A stretch of DNA of 64,000 bases, taken from positions 558,001 through 622,000 of the forward strand of contig JARFIW010001452.1 of NCBI GenBank assembly GCA_036346225.1, given 5' to 3'. This DNA comes from Platerodrilus igneus (lineage: Eukaryota > Arthropoda > Insecta > Coleoptera > Lycidae). The notes under the pieces are model-generated. The model was not told the origin of the DNA and ran no database searches. It saw nothing but the letters and a program-made list of their open reading frames with translations. Below are positions 36,112 through 46,199 of this stretch, in pieces. Positions within the stretch are counted from its first letter, which is position 1; each line of letters starts with the position of its first letter. A program made the translations under genes and the position numbers.

Positions 36112-36350
36112 ATATTCTTTACTGTTTCCTAAATATTTCTTTCTTTCCCTAACATTTCTAAAACTTCTTGTTCTTAACTTTGTCTGTCCATTATACCTTC
36201 AACATACGTCTGAGGCACCACATTTCAAATGTTTCCACCTTTCTCATCTCCTATTCTTCTACTATCCACGTTTTATACCCGTACACTGCTCCACACACAT
36301 GCTTTTAGCAATGTTTTCCTTGTTTCCTTGTTTGTTATCTTTTAACATGG
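36112..36350 (-). mobile_element. RTE-like LINE, C-terminal scrap
   Basis: Minus-strand translation contains NKETRKTLLKACVWSSVRV followed by RRIGDEKGG and SWTDKVK-like remnants, equivalent to the block at 43.2 kb. Heavily mutated. Confidence 0.5.
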
Positions 36351-38499
36351 TAGTAATTTTTCCATGTTAAACGCAGCACGGTCTTATACTAATATTTGTT
36401 TTAAATATTCGCAACAATATATATTAAAGTTGTTTTTAAAAGATCAAAAATAAATAAAAACGAAGCAATTTCAAAACACCCTGTATAAAGAAACAACCAG
36501 AAATTACGTACGAAAGTTATATTGGTTAATTCATTTTTAAGTATTAGGTATTAACGAAATTTTATAAATAATTAATGAAATTTAAGTAGGTTTGCAAAGA
36601 AATTAAATGATAAAAGCCAATGCCATTAATTTATTAATTATTTTAAATTAATTGAACGACTATTGATGTATAATATGCATAAAAGCGTTTAAAAACCCGG
36701 TAATACCAAGATGAGACGCGTTGCTAACGTATAAATGTATCAGTAGGGTTTGAAATACGTGGAATATCAAACTCGTAGAAGTGTTATTTAAAATGTTAAG
36801 ATTAAACACCTGTATATTTTTTAAAGGTCAAGCTCTGCTTAAATTTTGTAGATAACAAATGGTTACGGAGAATGTCGGATAAACCGTCGCTTATATTCAC
36901 GGGAAATGCTAATGAAGGGGTTATTTAACTCACGTAGAGAGTCCACGTGAGGTAGACAGCGCACAAACAAGGATTTCGATTTTCAACCACTCAAGCAAGG
37001 TTAGAAGGAGACGTAGAAGACGTATAAGCATGCGACCACAATAGTATAGGAGGGATTTCAGAAACGTCATTAAGTCTACGATTGGTTGAGATGTTAGTTC
37101 GACTTGATATAGACACGAGGATAGTGTAGCGTGATTTTCTTAAAATTTTATAACGAAGTACGGAAATTCGCGGATTTGAAAATCGGGGTTGAGTGCAAAA
37201 TTGTGGGAATGTGTGTTGTGTGCAGGAGATTTCGAATAACCGTGGCCAGGAGGTGGCAAGTGAAAGATATAAATAATTTAGGAGATGATTATGAAAGCCC
37301 TTATTATTTCGATCGTCCCGAAAGCACGTATGAAAGTTAACATGAGTTGTGAGTATTATAAAATCATTTTAAATCATATTGCTTAGTGGTAGACTCTAAA
37401 TTAATTAAAACGCGGTTAGTGTGCCGATATTACTTATTTTAATTGAGGTATCACCTATAATTTTTATCAACTCGTGTCGGGACATTAAATAACGTAGATT
37501 ACTGTGAAAGAAGTATAATTGGAATGAAATTTGGAATTTGGTTACACCGAGAAGGCGGCGTTGGCGGATCAACTTAGAGGGAGTTCGTCTAGTAATTGCG
37601 AGAAACGACCTGCCGACCAGATAGAAATTTACATGGCATCATCTACAGAGCAAAGATCTTCTAGAAATTCCAGGTAACGATTTAAAATTGTGATTCCTAT
37701 AAACTGTAAATATTGGGGTGGCGTATGAGAGTGTTTTTCAAGGTAGTGTGAATTATTTACTTATTGAACAGAATATGTGTAAATAACTTTATTGCGGTAT
37801 TCAACTAGAAATTGAAGGTGTCTAGAAAGCTATTAAACGTTCCCTCAGAACGTGAAATTTTGTGAAGAGTACATGGCTTTGTTTTTTTAATTTTAAGAGT
37901 ATGCACAGTAGAGGGGCATACATTATGCAGAATTAGAATGGGTTATTATGAGCTCACCATACCCCAGAGTTTACTTAAATTATTAAAATAAATAAATAAA
38001 TTATAAACAAGGAATTTTAGAGAAGGTATTATTCAAGGTCTATTTACTCCGAGTATATTTTATGTGTTTGATGATTGTAAAATTAAATACAGGACATTAC
38101 AGAATAAATTTTACTAAAGTGTAACGTGAACAATAAAATAATAATGAATTGCATTTGTAAATAGGAATAAATAAAAGATTATATGTTGGTTGTATTTTGT
38201 GGTTTTATTGGGAGTGTTCGTGAGTGATAGAATTTGAGAGTGAATATGGATATCCAAAAGGAGGTCCAAATGAGCTAGCCGGAAGCAGTTGAAGAAGGCC
38301 ATTCAACCGAGGAAGAGAGGAAAACGGGTAAGAATTTTTTTTTTGAATTATTTAATTTTTGGAAATTTTTCTATTTTCGAATTTGACAATTTGATAAAAT
38401 TTTCGAATATACTTTTGTTGGTAAGGATTTTACCTGAGTTCCACGGCATAATTTTGACGCCCAATTCGTGAGGCTCGATTGTTATAAGGTTAGACAGTA

Positions 38500-38542
<43 letters not shown>

Positions 38543-39420
38543 TATATTGCTGTGATAAGGGGTTGTTTAAGGGTGTACTTTATAGTAAAGGTCGTTTAGA
38601 AATGAGAAATTACCATAGGCAGCAGAAAACTGCATTTATTTAGTAAAGAATCGAGAAATGGAGATAGTTTGTAAATAGTAAGCAGTCAAGACCCTGTATA
38701 TAAAATATAAATAGTTTCAAACGACGCAGATAATCATAGGAAGACGCATAGTTAGCGTAGAAACCAGGAACACATGCATTAGGTAAATAGTAAATATTTA
38801 ATAACCTGTAGATAAAGTTTTAGTTAATTTAGGCAATGCAGATAATAATATTTTTCAGGGGAAGCACGCGTATTTCATATGTAAACATAATAAAGTGTAA
38901 TTAGACACGCATTCAAAAGAGTTCCAAACAATTAGGCTAATACGGAGATAAAAAATAGAGCTTCAGGAAGCATAGTAAATGCGTGCAAGTAGTTAAGAAC
39001 TTTGATAAAGAGAGGTGATTAAAAATTGCGTAAATATGCAAATTAAAAGTCGAATTGCATCAGTTGTTTATGGAAAAGCAATTAGATTCATCAAAACACC
39101 GCGTGTTTGATAACGAAGACAGTTGCGACCAGGTCACAATTATTGGAAAGCATAGAAAATTACAACAGAAACTACTTTAAATGTAATTATTTGATTGGTT
39201 AAAATCAGCGACGAGTTTGTAGACCATACCCACTAACGGAGTAGGGGAGAAAAGATATATTACCAGGTACAGTGATAACGAGGTCAATTTACAACTCAGC
39301 AAAGGCCGCAGTGCGCCACTATGAAATAAAGTGATACGTAATAATAATTCAAAGTGAAAAATTGTATAAGTGCGAAAATGAAAATTACGATTGCCGATTA
39401 AACGGCTTCTAAGTCCGGGG
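36351..39420. other. No gene proven; weak exon-like signals
   Basis: An ATG in good context at 37633 is followed by 13 codons and a donor-like caggtaacg at 37671. At about 38246 ATGGATATCCAAAAGG starts an acidic frame with one stop, ending at ggtaag near 38328. These could be leader or gag pieces of an unknown LTR element. I cannot connect them. Confidence 0.2.
38499..38547. repeat. (TA)n microsatellite
   Basis: TA run with one G interruption. Confidence 0.95.
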
Positions 39421-39660
39421 AAAATAAACTACGATTTCTGAGTTCGTGGAGAATAAATGTAATTTTGAGTCAGGGGACAATGATAATAAGAATTCTATTC
39501 TGAAAGCCGGAGAGAAAATCCAAATTCCGAGTCCGTGGAGAATAAATGTAATTCCAAGTTCTGGGGGAAGAATAATACAATTTCTAAGTCAAGGGAAAAT
39601 AAATGATGATAATCCAATTCTAAGTTTGAGGAAATTGATAAGAAGGAATAAGTCTGAATG
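39421..39660 (+). repeat. Degenerate minisatellite
   Basis: The phrase gtggagaataaatgtaat is repeated (39447 and 39534) with intervening ggggaaaataaa and gaggaaattgat variants. Units are roughly 35-90 bp, so the open frame of 71 codons here is repeat-derived. Confidence 0.55.
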
Positions 39661-40544
39661 AGATGACAATAAATTGGGGTGCATAAGTATAAATTAATAA
39701 TGGTAGTCCAGAGGGTGATGGCAATAATTTAAATGAAATGGTTCAAGCGTGTGGATAGACAATATATTGAATGGGCATGTAATAATCCTGAATTGGGGGA
39801 TGATAATTTTTATTCAAATGGATGCGTCGATACGAAGAAAGTAGACCAGGTCAGATTTTAGTTATAAGACATTTTATTTTTCTATATTTTTATTTGAATA
39901 TTGAATTTGCTTAATATAAATTAATGTGACAAAGTTTACCAAAACAAAGGATTTGAATCGTATAAAGTGCGTGATATGATAAGAGGTTTCGACCGTTCTA
40001 CACTTCTTTTATAAAGATAATAGGTTTTTTGGTGACTTTGGGTTTTGAATAAAAAGCATATGATTTCTGATAAATAAGATTTACAACACTAATTAATTGA
40101 AAAGTGTATTTTAAACAATTTACAAAAACTGTACATAATATTTGTTTCATTATATAGAATCGAATTAACTGAGTTTTATAATTCCAAATAAATGCTAGTC
40201 GAGGTCATAAGATAAAGTTAATGGGAGTGATTTGATAATTTAAACAGCTCAAGGAGGAGCTCTAAGTTGAATACGAAATTGATAACAAGTAAGGCGGCAA
40301 TGTATCAAATTTTGTTATTGGTAGACAAGGTTGGTTCAAGATAAAATCCAGTTAAGTTTCTGGAGGGAATTTATAGCAATATTAATAATACAGTTCAACG
40401 TCGGAGGAGATAATTACAATTCTTGTTTATTCATAGCAAGATAAATATGGTCGCCAAAACGATGGGGCGCGAATAAATTAGGGAGCATAGCAATATTAAT
40501 ATAACAGCCCAACGTAGGGGCTCGATAATTTCAGTAGTTCATAG

Positions 40545-40547
<3 letters not shown>
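39661..40547. other. No gene; short internal duplication
   Basis: catagcaatattaat..aacagcccaacgtagggg (about 40487) repeats tatagcaatattaataatac..caacgtcgga (about 40372). Otherwise nothing is recognised. Confidence 0.35.

Positions 40548-40577
<30 letters not shown>
40548..40577. repeat. (TA)n microsatellite
   Basis: TA run on the left side of the tRNA-like palindrome. Confidence 0.95.
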
Positions 40578-40581
<4 letters not shown>

Positions 40582-40644
40582 TTATAAGTAGTTTTTTACA
40601 CAAGGTAAGTTGATAAATACTAACGTATTGAAATTAATAAGATG

Positions 40645-40904
40645 AAATAATAACTTAGACTTTTTAAGTAAAGCCCAAATGTGATCATTTCAAATCGAGC
40701 TAGTAATTGAAAGAAGGAAAATATAAGGCCTTGGACAGGATTTGAACCTGCATCTCAGTTTTGCCGTAATTGGTAAACGCACAGTTCCGGCAAAACTGAG
40801 ATGCAGGTTCAAATCTGTCCAAGGCCTTATATTTTCCTTCTTTCAATTACTAGCTCGATTTGAAATGATCATTGGGCTTTGCTTAAAAGTCTAAGTTATT
40901 ATTT
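40645..40904. repeat. 260 bp near-perfect palindrome with tRNA-like core
   Basis: Arms of about 120 bp (40645-40766 and 40788-40904) pair with very few mismatches around a 21 nt loop. Read on the + strand, the loop and right arm contain aattggtaaacgc (A-box-like), a cagtt-ccggcaa-aactg hairpin shaped like an anticodon arm, and caggttcaaatctg (B-box-like). The left arm carries the mirror copy. It is flanked on the right directly by (TA)n. Confidence 0.85.
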
Positions 40905-40913
40905 ATATATATA

Positions 40914-40946
<33 letters not shown>
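40903..40946. repeat. (TA)n microsatellite
   Basis: TA run abutting the right end of the palindrome. Confidence 0.95.
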
Positions 40947-41034
40947 GTAGAATATAACCGGAATAACGCAATTCCGGGTATATTTGAGTACTGTATTGCT
41001 AAAAATTCCGACTGCGGATGAAGTGTCTTGTACC

Positions 41035-41160
41035 AGCTGAGATTCTCATAATTTCCGGTTGCCGGCCACATCATCTACTTCATTTTATTTTTTAACTGAA
41101 TTGGTACGAATACCGGAACCGGGAGGGTAGTCCCACCGTTAAACAAATTTAACTATAAAC
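41035..41160 (+). repeat. Unclassified repeat, copy 1
   Basis: ttccggttgccggccacatc..cggaaccgggagggtagtcccacc. A second copy lies at 45470-45600 in the same orientation, and both lie near a (TA)n tract. Confidence 0.6.
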
Positions 41161-41584
41161 AGTCAAGTTCCTAAAGTGCTAATTGAATGGAGGGTTCGGA
41201 ACAAACTGCATTGCATAACAATGCTCCCAGTAAATGCTGTTTGTCATTAGTGGTTGAAAATCCAAAATTATAACATACTTTTGCTCTATTCCTAATACCA
41301 TTATTGATTTTTCAGGAAACTTAGAAGTTCGTACTGGTACGCTTAATGGCACTTTATTCTAGTTTACCACTGTGGAAGGATTTGAGCAAAGAAATTACAT
41401 CCCTTGCCGTTGACCCCTATTCAAATTTTTTCTTATTTTGCACAATTTTGGTAGTTTGTGACATGACGACAATAATAATAAACCTTAAACAAATTGTCAG
41501 AAAGTAAATGCCTAAATAACGCATCCTAACTTGCCAGTTACAAAACTATTGTCAAAAATGTCAGACATTCAACGGCTACTAAAT
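41161..41584. other. No gene recognised
   Basis: Nothing beyond simple AT-rich sequence between the repeat copy and the SINE array. Confidence 0.35.
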
Positions 41585-42975
41585 TCTAAGGTCCCAAGTG
41601 AGAAATACAATGCAGGTGCCGTGTGTGAGTGTTGTCCGCATCTTAAAGATCCCTACCTTGTTTGGAACGGCAAAGGTTCGGCAAAATCCAAAATTTTCAG
41701 CTAAAAAGACTCGCTTTCTGGCCAATGTAGTACCTTTGGGTGGAACATTGCAAAGTCAATGTTCGGCCATTTGATTCGAAGCAGCTTCATGGATCAAATA
41801 GGTTCAAGTATCACAGCTGATTCAAAGGTCTTGGGTTCGAATCCCGACAACGATCGCTTAAAAAATATTAGGCGAGCAGTTTTAACAAGAATACGTCTTC
41901 GTTCGGATTATAAGTTAAATGTAGGTAGTTTGTGAGTGTTGTCATGCACGTTAAAGATTCCAACTTTGGTTATCATAGCAAAGATTCGGCAAAATTCAAA
42001 ATTTTCAAGTAAGAAAGAACTCGTTTCCTGGCCACAGTAGTACTTTCGGTGTCAAGCATTGGAAAGTCAAAGATAGGGCTTTTGAATTTGGTGATACTGT
42101 GGATCAGACAGGTTTGTGTATGACTGCTGATTACAAGGTCCCAGGTTCGTTTTCTTACAAGGACCGGTTGAAAAGTGTCCGTTGAATATTTTTCGCAATT
42201 CACACTCCTTCGGATGAAAAGTAAAATGTAGATGCCGTGTAGGTGTTCTCACGCACATTAAAAATTTATACCTTTCTTGGAATAGCAACGGTTTGGCAAA
42301 ACTCAAAAATTCCAGGTAAAAAAACTATCTTCCCGACCAATGTAGTATCTTTGGGTGGAACATTGACAAGACAAATGTAGACTTGTCCGCATTGTGGATA
42401 AGACCGGTTTGCTATGACTGCCAATCCCAAGTTCCGAGGTTCGTCTTCCGACGTCATCCTCCTGAAAAAAGTTAGGCAAACGTTTTTCACAAAAATTCGC
42501 TGTCGTTCGGATGAGAAGTAAATTATAGGTCTCGTGTGTGAATGCTATCACGCACGTTAAAGACATACAGCTTGCTGGGAATAGCAAGGATTGGTCGAAA
42601 TCTGAAATTTTCAAGTAACGAAAAGTTGCATCCAGCCCATTGTACTACTACCTTCGAGTAGACCATCAGAAAGTTATTAGATTCGGCGGTTCCGTGAATC
42701 AACAGGTTTGCGTATGACTGCTGATTACCAGGTCCCATGTTTGATTCTCGCCACGTATCGCTTGAAAAATGTTAGGAAAATATTTTTCATAAAAATGCGC
42801 TTTCATTAGGATGGGAGGTAAACTGTAGGTTCCGCGTGTGAGTGTTGTCACGCACGCTGAATATCTCTACCTTGCTTGGAATGGCAAGGGTTCAACAGAA
42901 TGAAAAATTTTCATGTAAAAGCAAACACGTTTCATGGCCAACGTAATACCTTTGCGTGGAAGGTCAAATGAAGAT
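41585..42975 (+). mobile_element. Head-to-tail array of about 4.6 SINE units
   Basis: One 5'-truncated and four near-full units follow each other at about 300 bp spacing (starts about 41765, 42069, 42379 and 42677) without spacer or target duplications. Each has a tRNA-like head with variants of tggatcagacaggttt and ggtcccaggttcg, the acgcacgttaaagat block and the gggtggaacattg end. The units have diverged from one another by many substitutions, so the array is old. It runs directly into an RTE fragment at about 43010, which starts after a partial SINE head. Confidence 0.8.
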
Positions 42976-43009
42976 ACAACAAATTAGTGGACAGATCCGT
43001 GAATCAGAC

Positions 43010-44720
43010 AATTAACAAAGCTAAAGCTAAGGTACAAGTATGCAATGAAGGGGAAGATAAATCAAAAACAAGAATACAAAAATGTAACACCAACTTACAA
43101 GAGGTTAAGGATTTCTGCTACCTAGGAAGTCAAATAACGCAAGACTGGGAAAGCGCAAAAGATATAAAACAAGATTAGCACAAGGTCGTGCTATTTAACA
43201 AGAAAAAGCAAATACTGTTCTCAAAGACAACAAACATAGAAACAAGGAAAAGATTGCCTAAAACGTATGTGTGGAGCACAGCACTATATGGCTGTGAAGC
43301 CTGGACAGTAGGAGAAGCTGACAAGAAAAAAGTAAAAGCCTTTGAAATGCCGTGCTATAGCCGTATGATAAAGATATCGTGGACAGACAAAGTTAAGAAC
43401 AAAGAGGTACTAAAATGGTAGGGAAAGAAAGAAATATGTGGAAAACGGTAAAAATAGGAGAGATAGGATGATAGGCCACATACTACGGCATGAGGAAGTA
43501 GTGTGGAATATATTAGAAGCAGAGATAAAAAAAAAAGAGAAGTAGAGGTAGACCTAGATTAGACTACTGCGTACAGATAGTGAAAGATGAAAGCTCTACG
43601 AATTTCGGGGAAATGTGTAGGATAGCTCAGAATACAAATCAATGGCGGTACGCATCTAACCAGTCCCAGGATGGATAAATTAATGACGAAAAAAGTAACT
43701 GTACTTAAACATGATGATTATTATAAACAACTACAGTTATTGATTTGGCAATATTCTCATGTTAATTGTGTGAAAGGATTTACTGGAAAACTATTAATTC
43801 GGCAAATGTCTAAGTGTTGGGAGATCTTGGCAGCCACAGGCTGTTTAATTCCCTTCACTGAATCTCGGTGAAATAGGGCATCAAATTAGAAAACAATAGA
43901 AGGGGAACTGAGGTGTATACAGGCTGTGTGAGAATTTCAGGGAAATGTGTAGGCTAGGTCAGAATATAAATAAGTGCGGGTACGGATCCAACCAGTTTTG
44001 AAACGGAAAACCTAATGACGAAAAAATAAGCGCAGATAAATCTGATGATTATTATAAACAACTACAGGTGTTGGTTGTAAAATATCTGCAACTAATGTCG
44101 ACTGTGCGGAAAGATATATTGGAAAAAATATTAAATCGGTAAATATTCAACTTGGCAGCCACAGGCTGCTTACCCCCCTTTATAACCACTATGGATGTCG
44201 GAGAAATATAGTATATAATTGTAAAGCAGTAGAAGGGGACCGAACTGCATCTAACAAGAAAGAACAGCGCGTAGGATGAAAGACAACAAACACAGAACCA
44301 AGAAGAACTTTGTTGAAAACATATGTGTGGGGCACAACACAGTATGCCTATGAAATACGGGCAGTAGGAAAAGCAGACAGAAAACAATAGCGGCCTTTTG
44401 GAATGCTATGCTTCTGATGTATGAGGATGATAGCATGGACAGACAAAGTTAATAACAAATAGGTTATAGAAATAATAAGGGAACAAGGATATCTGTAGAA
44501 AAAATAGGAGAAATAGAAGGGCAGAATACGTTCTAAGGCTGTTTGGAGAATAGTATGGGATATATTACAAGCAGATATAGGAAAAAGGAAGTAGATGTAG
44601 ACTTAGATCAGATCATTATAGATGCAGACTGTGCAAATTTCAGGGAAATGTGTAGGTTAGTTCAGAATAGGAAACAATGATGGTACGCGTTTTACCAGTT
44701 CCAGGACTGAAGACCTAATG
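43010..44720 (+). mobile_element. RTE-like LINE, 3' half with composite tail
   Basis: Frames at 42987-43178 and 43188-43421 give KAKVQVCNEGEDKSKTRI, VKDFCYLGSQITQD, NIETRKRLPKTYVWST, LYGCEAWTVGEADKKK and MIKISWTDKVKNKEV. This is the C-terminal region after the reverse transcriptase palm. Beyond 43650 come two units with aaacaactacag..ggcagccacaggctg. After these, a second, heavily mutated copy of the same C-terminal segment appears (about 44250-44720), ending ccaggactgaagacctaatg. The same composite order is present in the copies at 53.5 and 57.6 kb. Confidence 0.8.
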
Positions 44721-44727
44721 ACGATAA

Positions 44728-45262
44728 TCAACAAAAAAGGATGCTATTTTTCATATTTAACCAACCAAATTCTTTTAGTTTATGTTGAATGTGCTGATGC
44801 CTTGTAATGCCATAAATAAGTCTCATACAAGAATTCTGAGTAACCTGCATTCTCCGGCTGTATTCCGTGGTCAAACATGGAGTATAGACCGCACAAGAGT
44901 GATTGAAGTGGGACAGCACAAGAGAATTACATAAGATGGACTTGCTTTTGATACCGAGAAATTTCCTTATACTGTAAATATAACGTAGGTTTGCATAACT
45001 TTTTTGCAGACATTTTTGTACGTGATGTTGAAATCTCATATTGACGCCGAAAAGTATGCCTAAATTACGAAAACGTACTACAGCTTCTAATGATGTGCTA
45101 CCAATATTAACATTTACATGGAGTTCCATCTCCTGTCTATTGATATGTGACCCCACGAACATAACTTTTGATTTAATTGGATTTACTTTTTGGAAGTGCG
45201 TGGCTGCATACTCTACATACCCATTTAGTTCTATATTTATTATTTCATTAGTAGCGAGTTCG
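44728..45262 (-). pseudogene. CR1-group LINE reverse transcriptase, C-terminal part
   Basis: The minus-strand frame (part of a 212-codon open stretch) shows VNPIKSKVMFVGSH after the palm, then VVRFRNLGILFGVNMRF, an LQKSYANLRYIYSIRKFLG segment, LVLSHFNHSCAVYTPCL and QVTQNSCMRLIYGI..HKLKEFGWLNM. This order is typical of CR1/Crack-like proteins. The first about 35 codons of the open stretch are antisense RTE tail and not part of it. The FADD-type catalytic box would lie upstream and is missing, so the piece is a truncated remnant. Confidence 0.75.
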
Positions 45263-45279
45263 TGCATATTATGAATCTC

Positions 45280-45350
45280 CAAATGAGAAAACAATGGAGG
45301 TACGCGTCCAACCTGTTCCAGAACTGAAAACCTATTGATGGAGATGATGA
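45280..45350 (+). mobile_element. RTE-like LINE, extreme 3' end
   Basis: acaatggaggtacgcgtcca..ccagaactgaaaacc followed by a gatgga/gatgat tail matches the ends at 44.7, 53.5 and 58.8 kb. Confidence 0.7.
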
Positions 45351-45469
45351 ATCTTGGACGAAACATTTTAATTTTCTACAAAAGAGCATTGTAAAACTTA
45401 AAAGTACTTTCATTATTTTTATAAATCTCGACTGCAGGTATGACAGCATTACTTGTATTTTTTAATCGG

Positions 45470-45600
45470 TATGGGTTTTGAAAACTCCCGGTTATCGGTG
45501 ACATCATTTACTTAATTTCTTCTAAAGTTGGGATTGGTATTAATTCTGGAACCGGGACGCTAGTCACACCAGTTGTTAAATGTTGCTCAAGTATTAATTT
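45470..45600 (+). repeat. Unclassified repeat, copy 2
   Basis: cccggttatcggtgacatca..ggaaccgggacgctagtcacacc, second copy of the 41.04 kb repeat. Confidence 0.6.
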
Positions 45601-45645
45601 TTAAATGTTTTCCATTTCGTTATAGTTTAGTTACGAAAATACCCG

Positions 45646-45646
<1 letters not shown>

Positions 45647-45684
<38 letters not shown>
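45647..45684. repeat. (TA)n microsatellite
   Basis: Pure TA run just outside the large foldback element. Confidence 0.95.
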
Positions 45685-45686
<2 letters not shown>

Positions 45687-45741
45687 CTTTGTAAATTTTT
45701 TATAAAGTTAGGATAAACGAATACAAGTTCTAAATCAACAA

Positions 45742-46199
45742 TGTGAACTTAGCAGTTAATTTCCAGCAGCGAATTTACGAGTTTTGCCGAACGACCAGTG
45801 GCGTCGGTAAAGAAGGATGAACACAAACAAGCTGCTCAGTAGCGAATTTCAAAACACATTAAACCTTATAAATCGCATAAAATGCGCTGCCACTCAATTT
45901 TAATTAATCTTATTAGAATACCACAAATTCAAATTATGAACAACTTTATTAACAATTCTTGAGCGAATTTATAATTTTATACACCTCCCGTTCCACAAAA
46001 TAAAAAACTTTGTTTCACAGATTTTTATTTATAAAACACAATTATTAATAACATACAACGGAACAATTTAAAGTGAATAACATACAAAATTTTAACTAGC
46101 AATTCGTCTTTAAACCCGGAGATACACAATTGCTCTAATTTGCTAGATATTTACAGAGGTAGAATGAAACATATGCAAACAAATCACACACAAATTGCA
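45742..46199 (+). repeat. Foldback outer inverted repeat, left
   Basis: Single-copy terminal segment, matched by 51402-51862 in reverse with only a handful of differences (for example aaaaaac/aaaaac and acatacaac/acatgaaac). The 60-codon frame overlapping its inner edge has no recognisable motif. Confidence 0.9.

Noticed and set aside
36351..39420. Host gene with exons at 37.63 and 38.25 kb
   Set aside because: The signals are short, one frame has a stop, and nothing links them. Left as a weak note only.
40645..40904. Functional tRNA gene
   Set aside because: The T-arm pairing is poor and no full acceptor stem can be drawn, so it is called tRNA-like only.
41585..42975. CRISPR-like array
   Set aside because: The repeats are about 300 bp SINE units without spacers in a eukaryotic context.
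44728..45366. 212-codon minus-strand frame taken as one protein
   Set aside because: Its first 35 or so codons are antisense RTE tail. Only the rest is a CR1-group remnant, so the long frame is a chance fusion.
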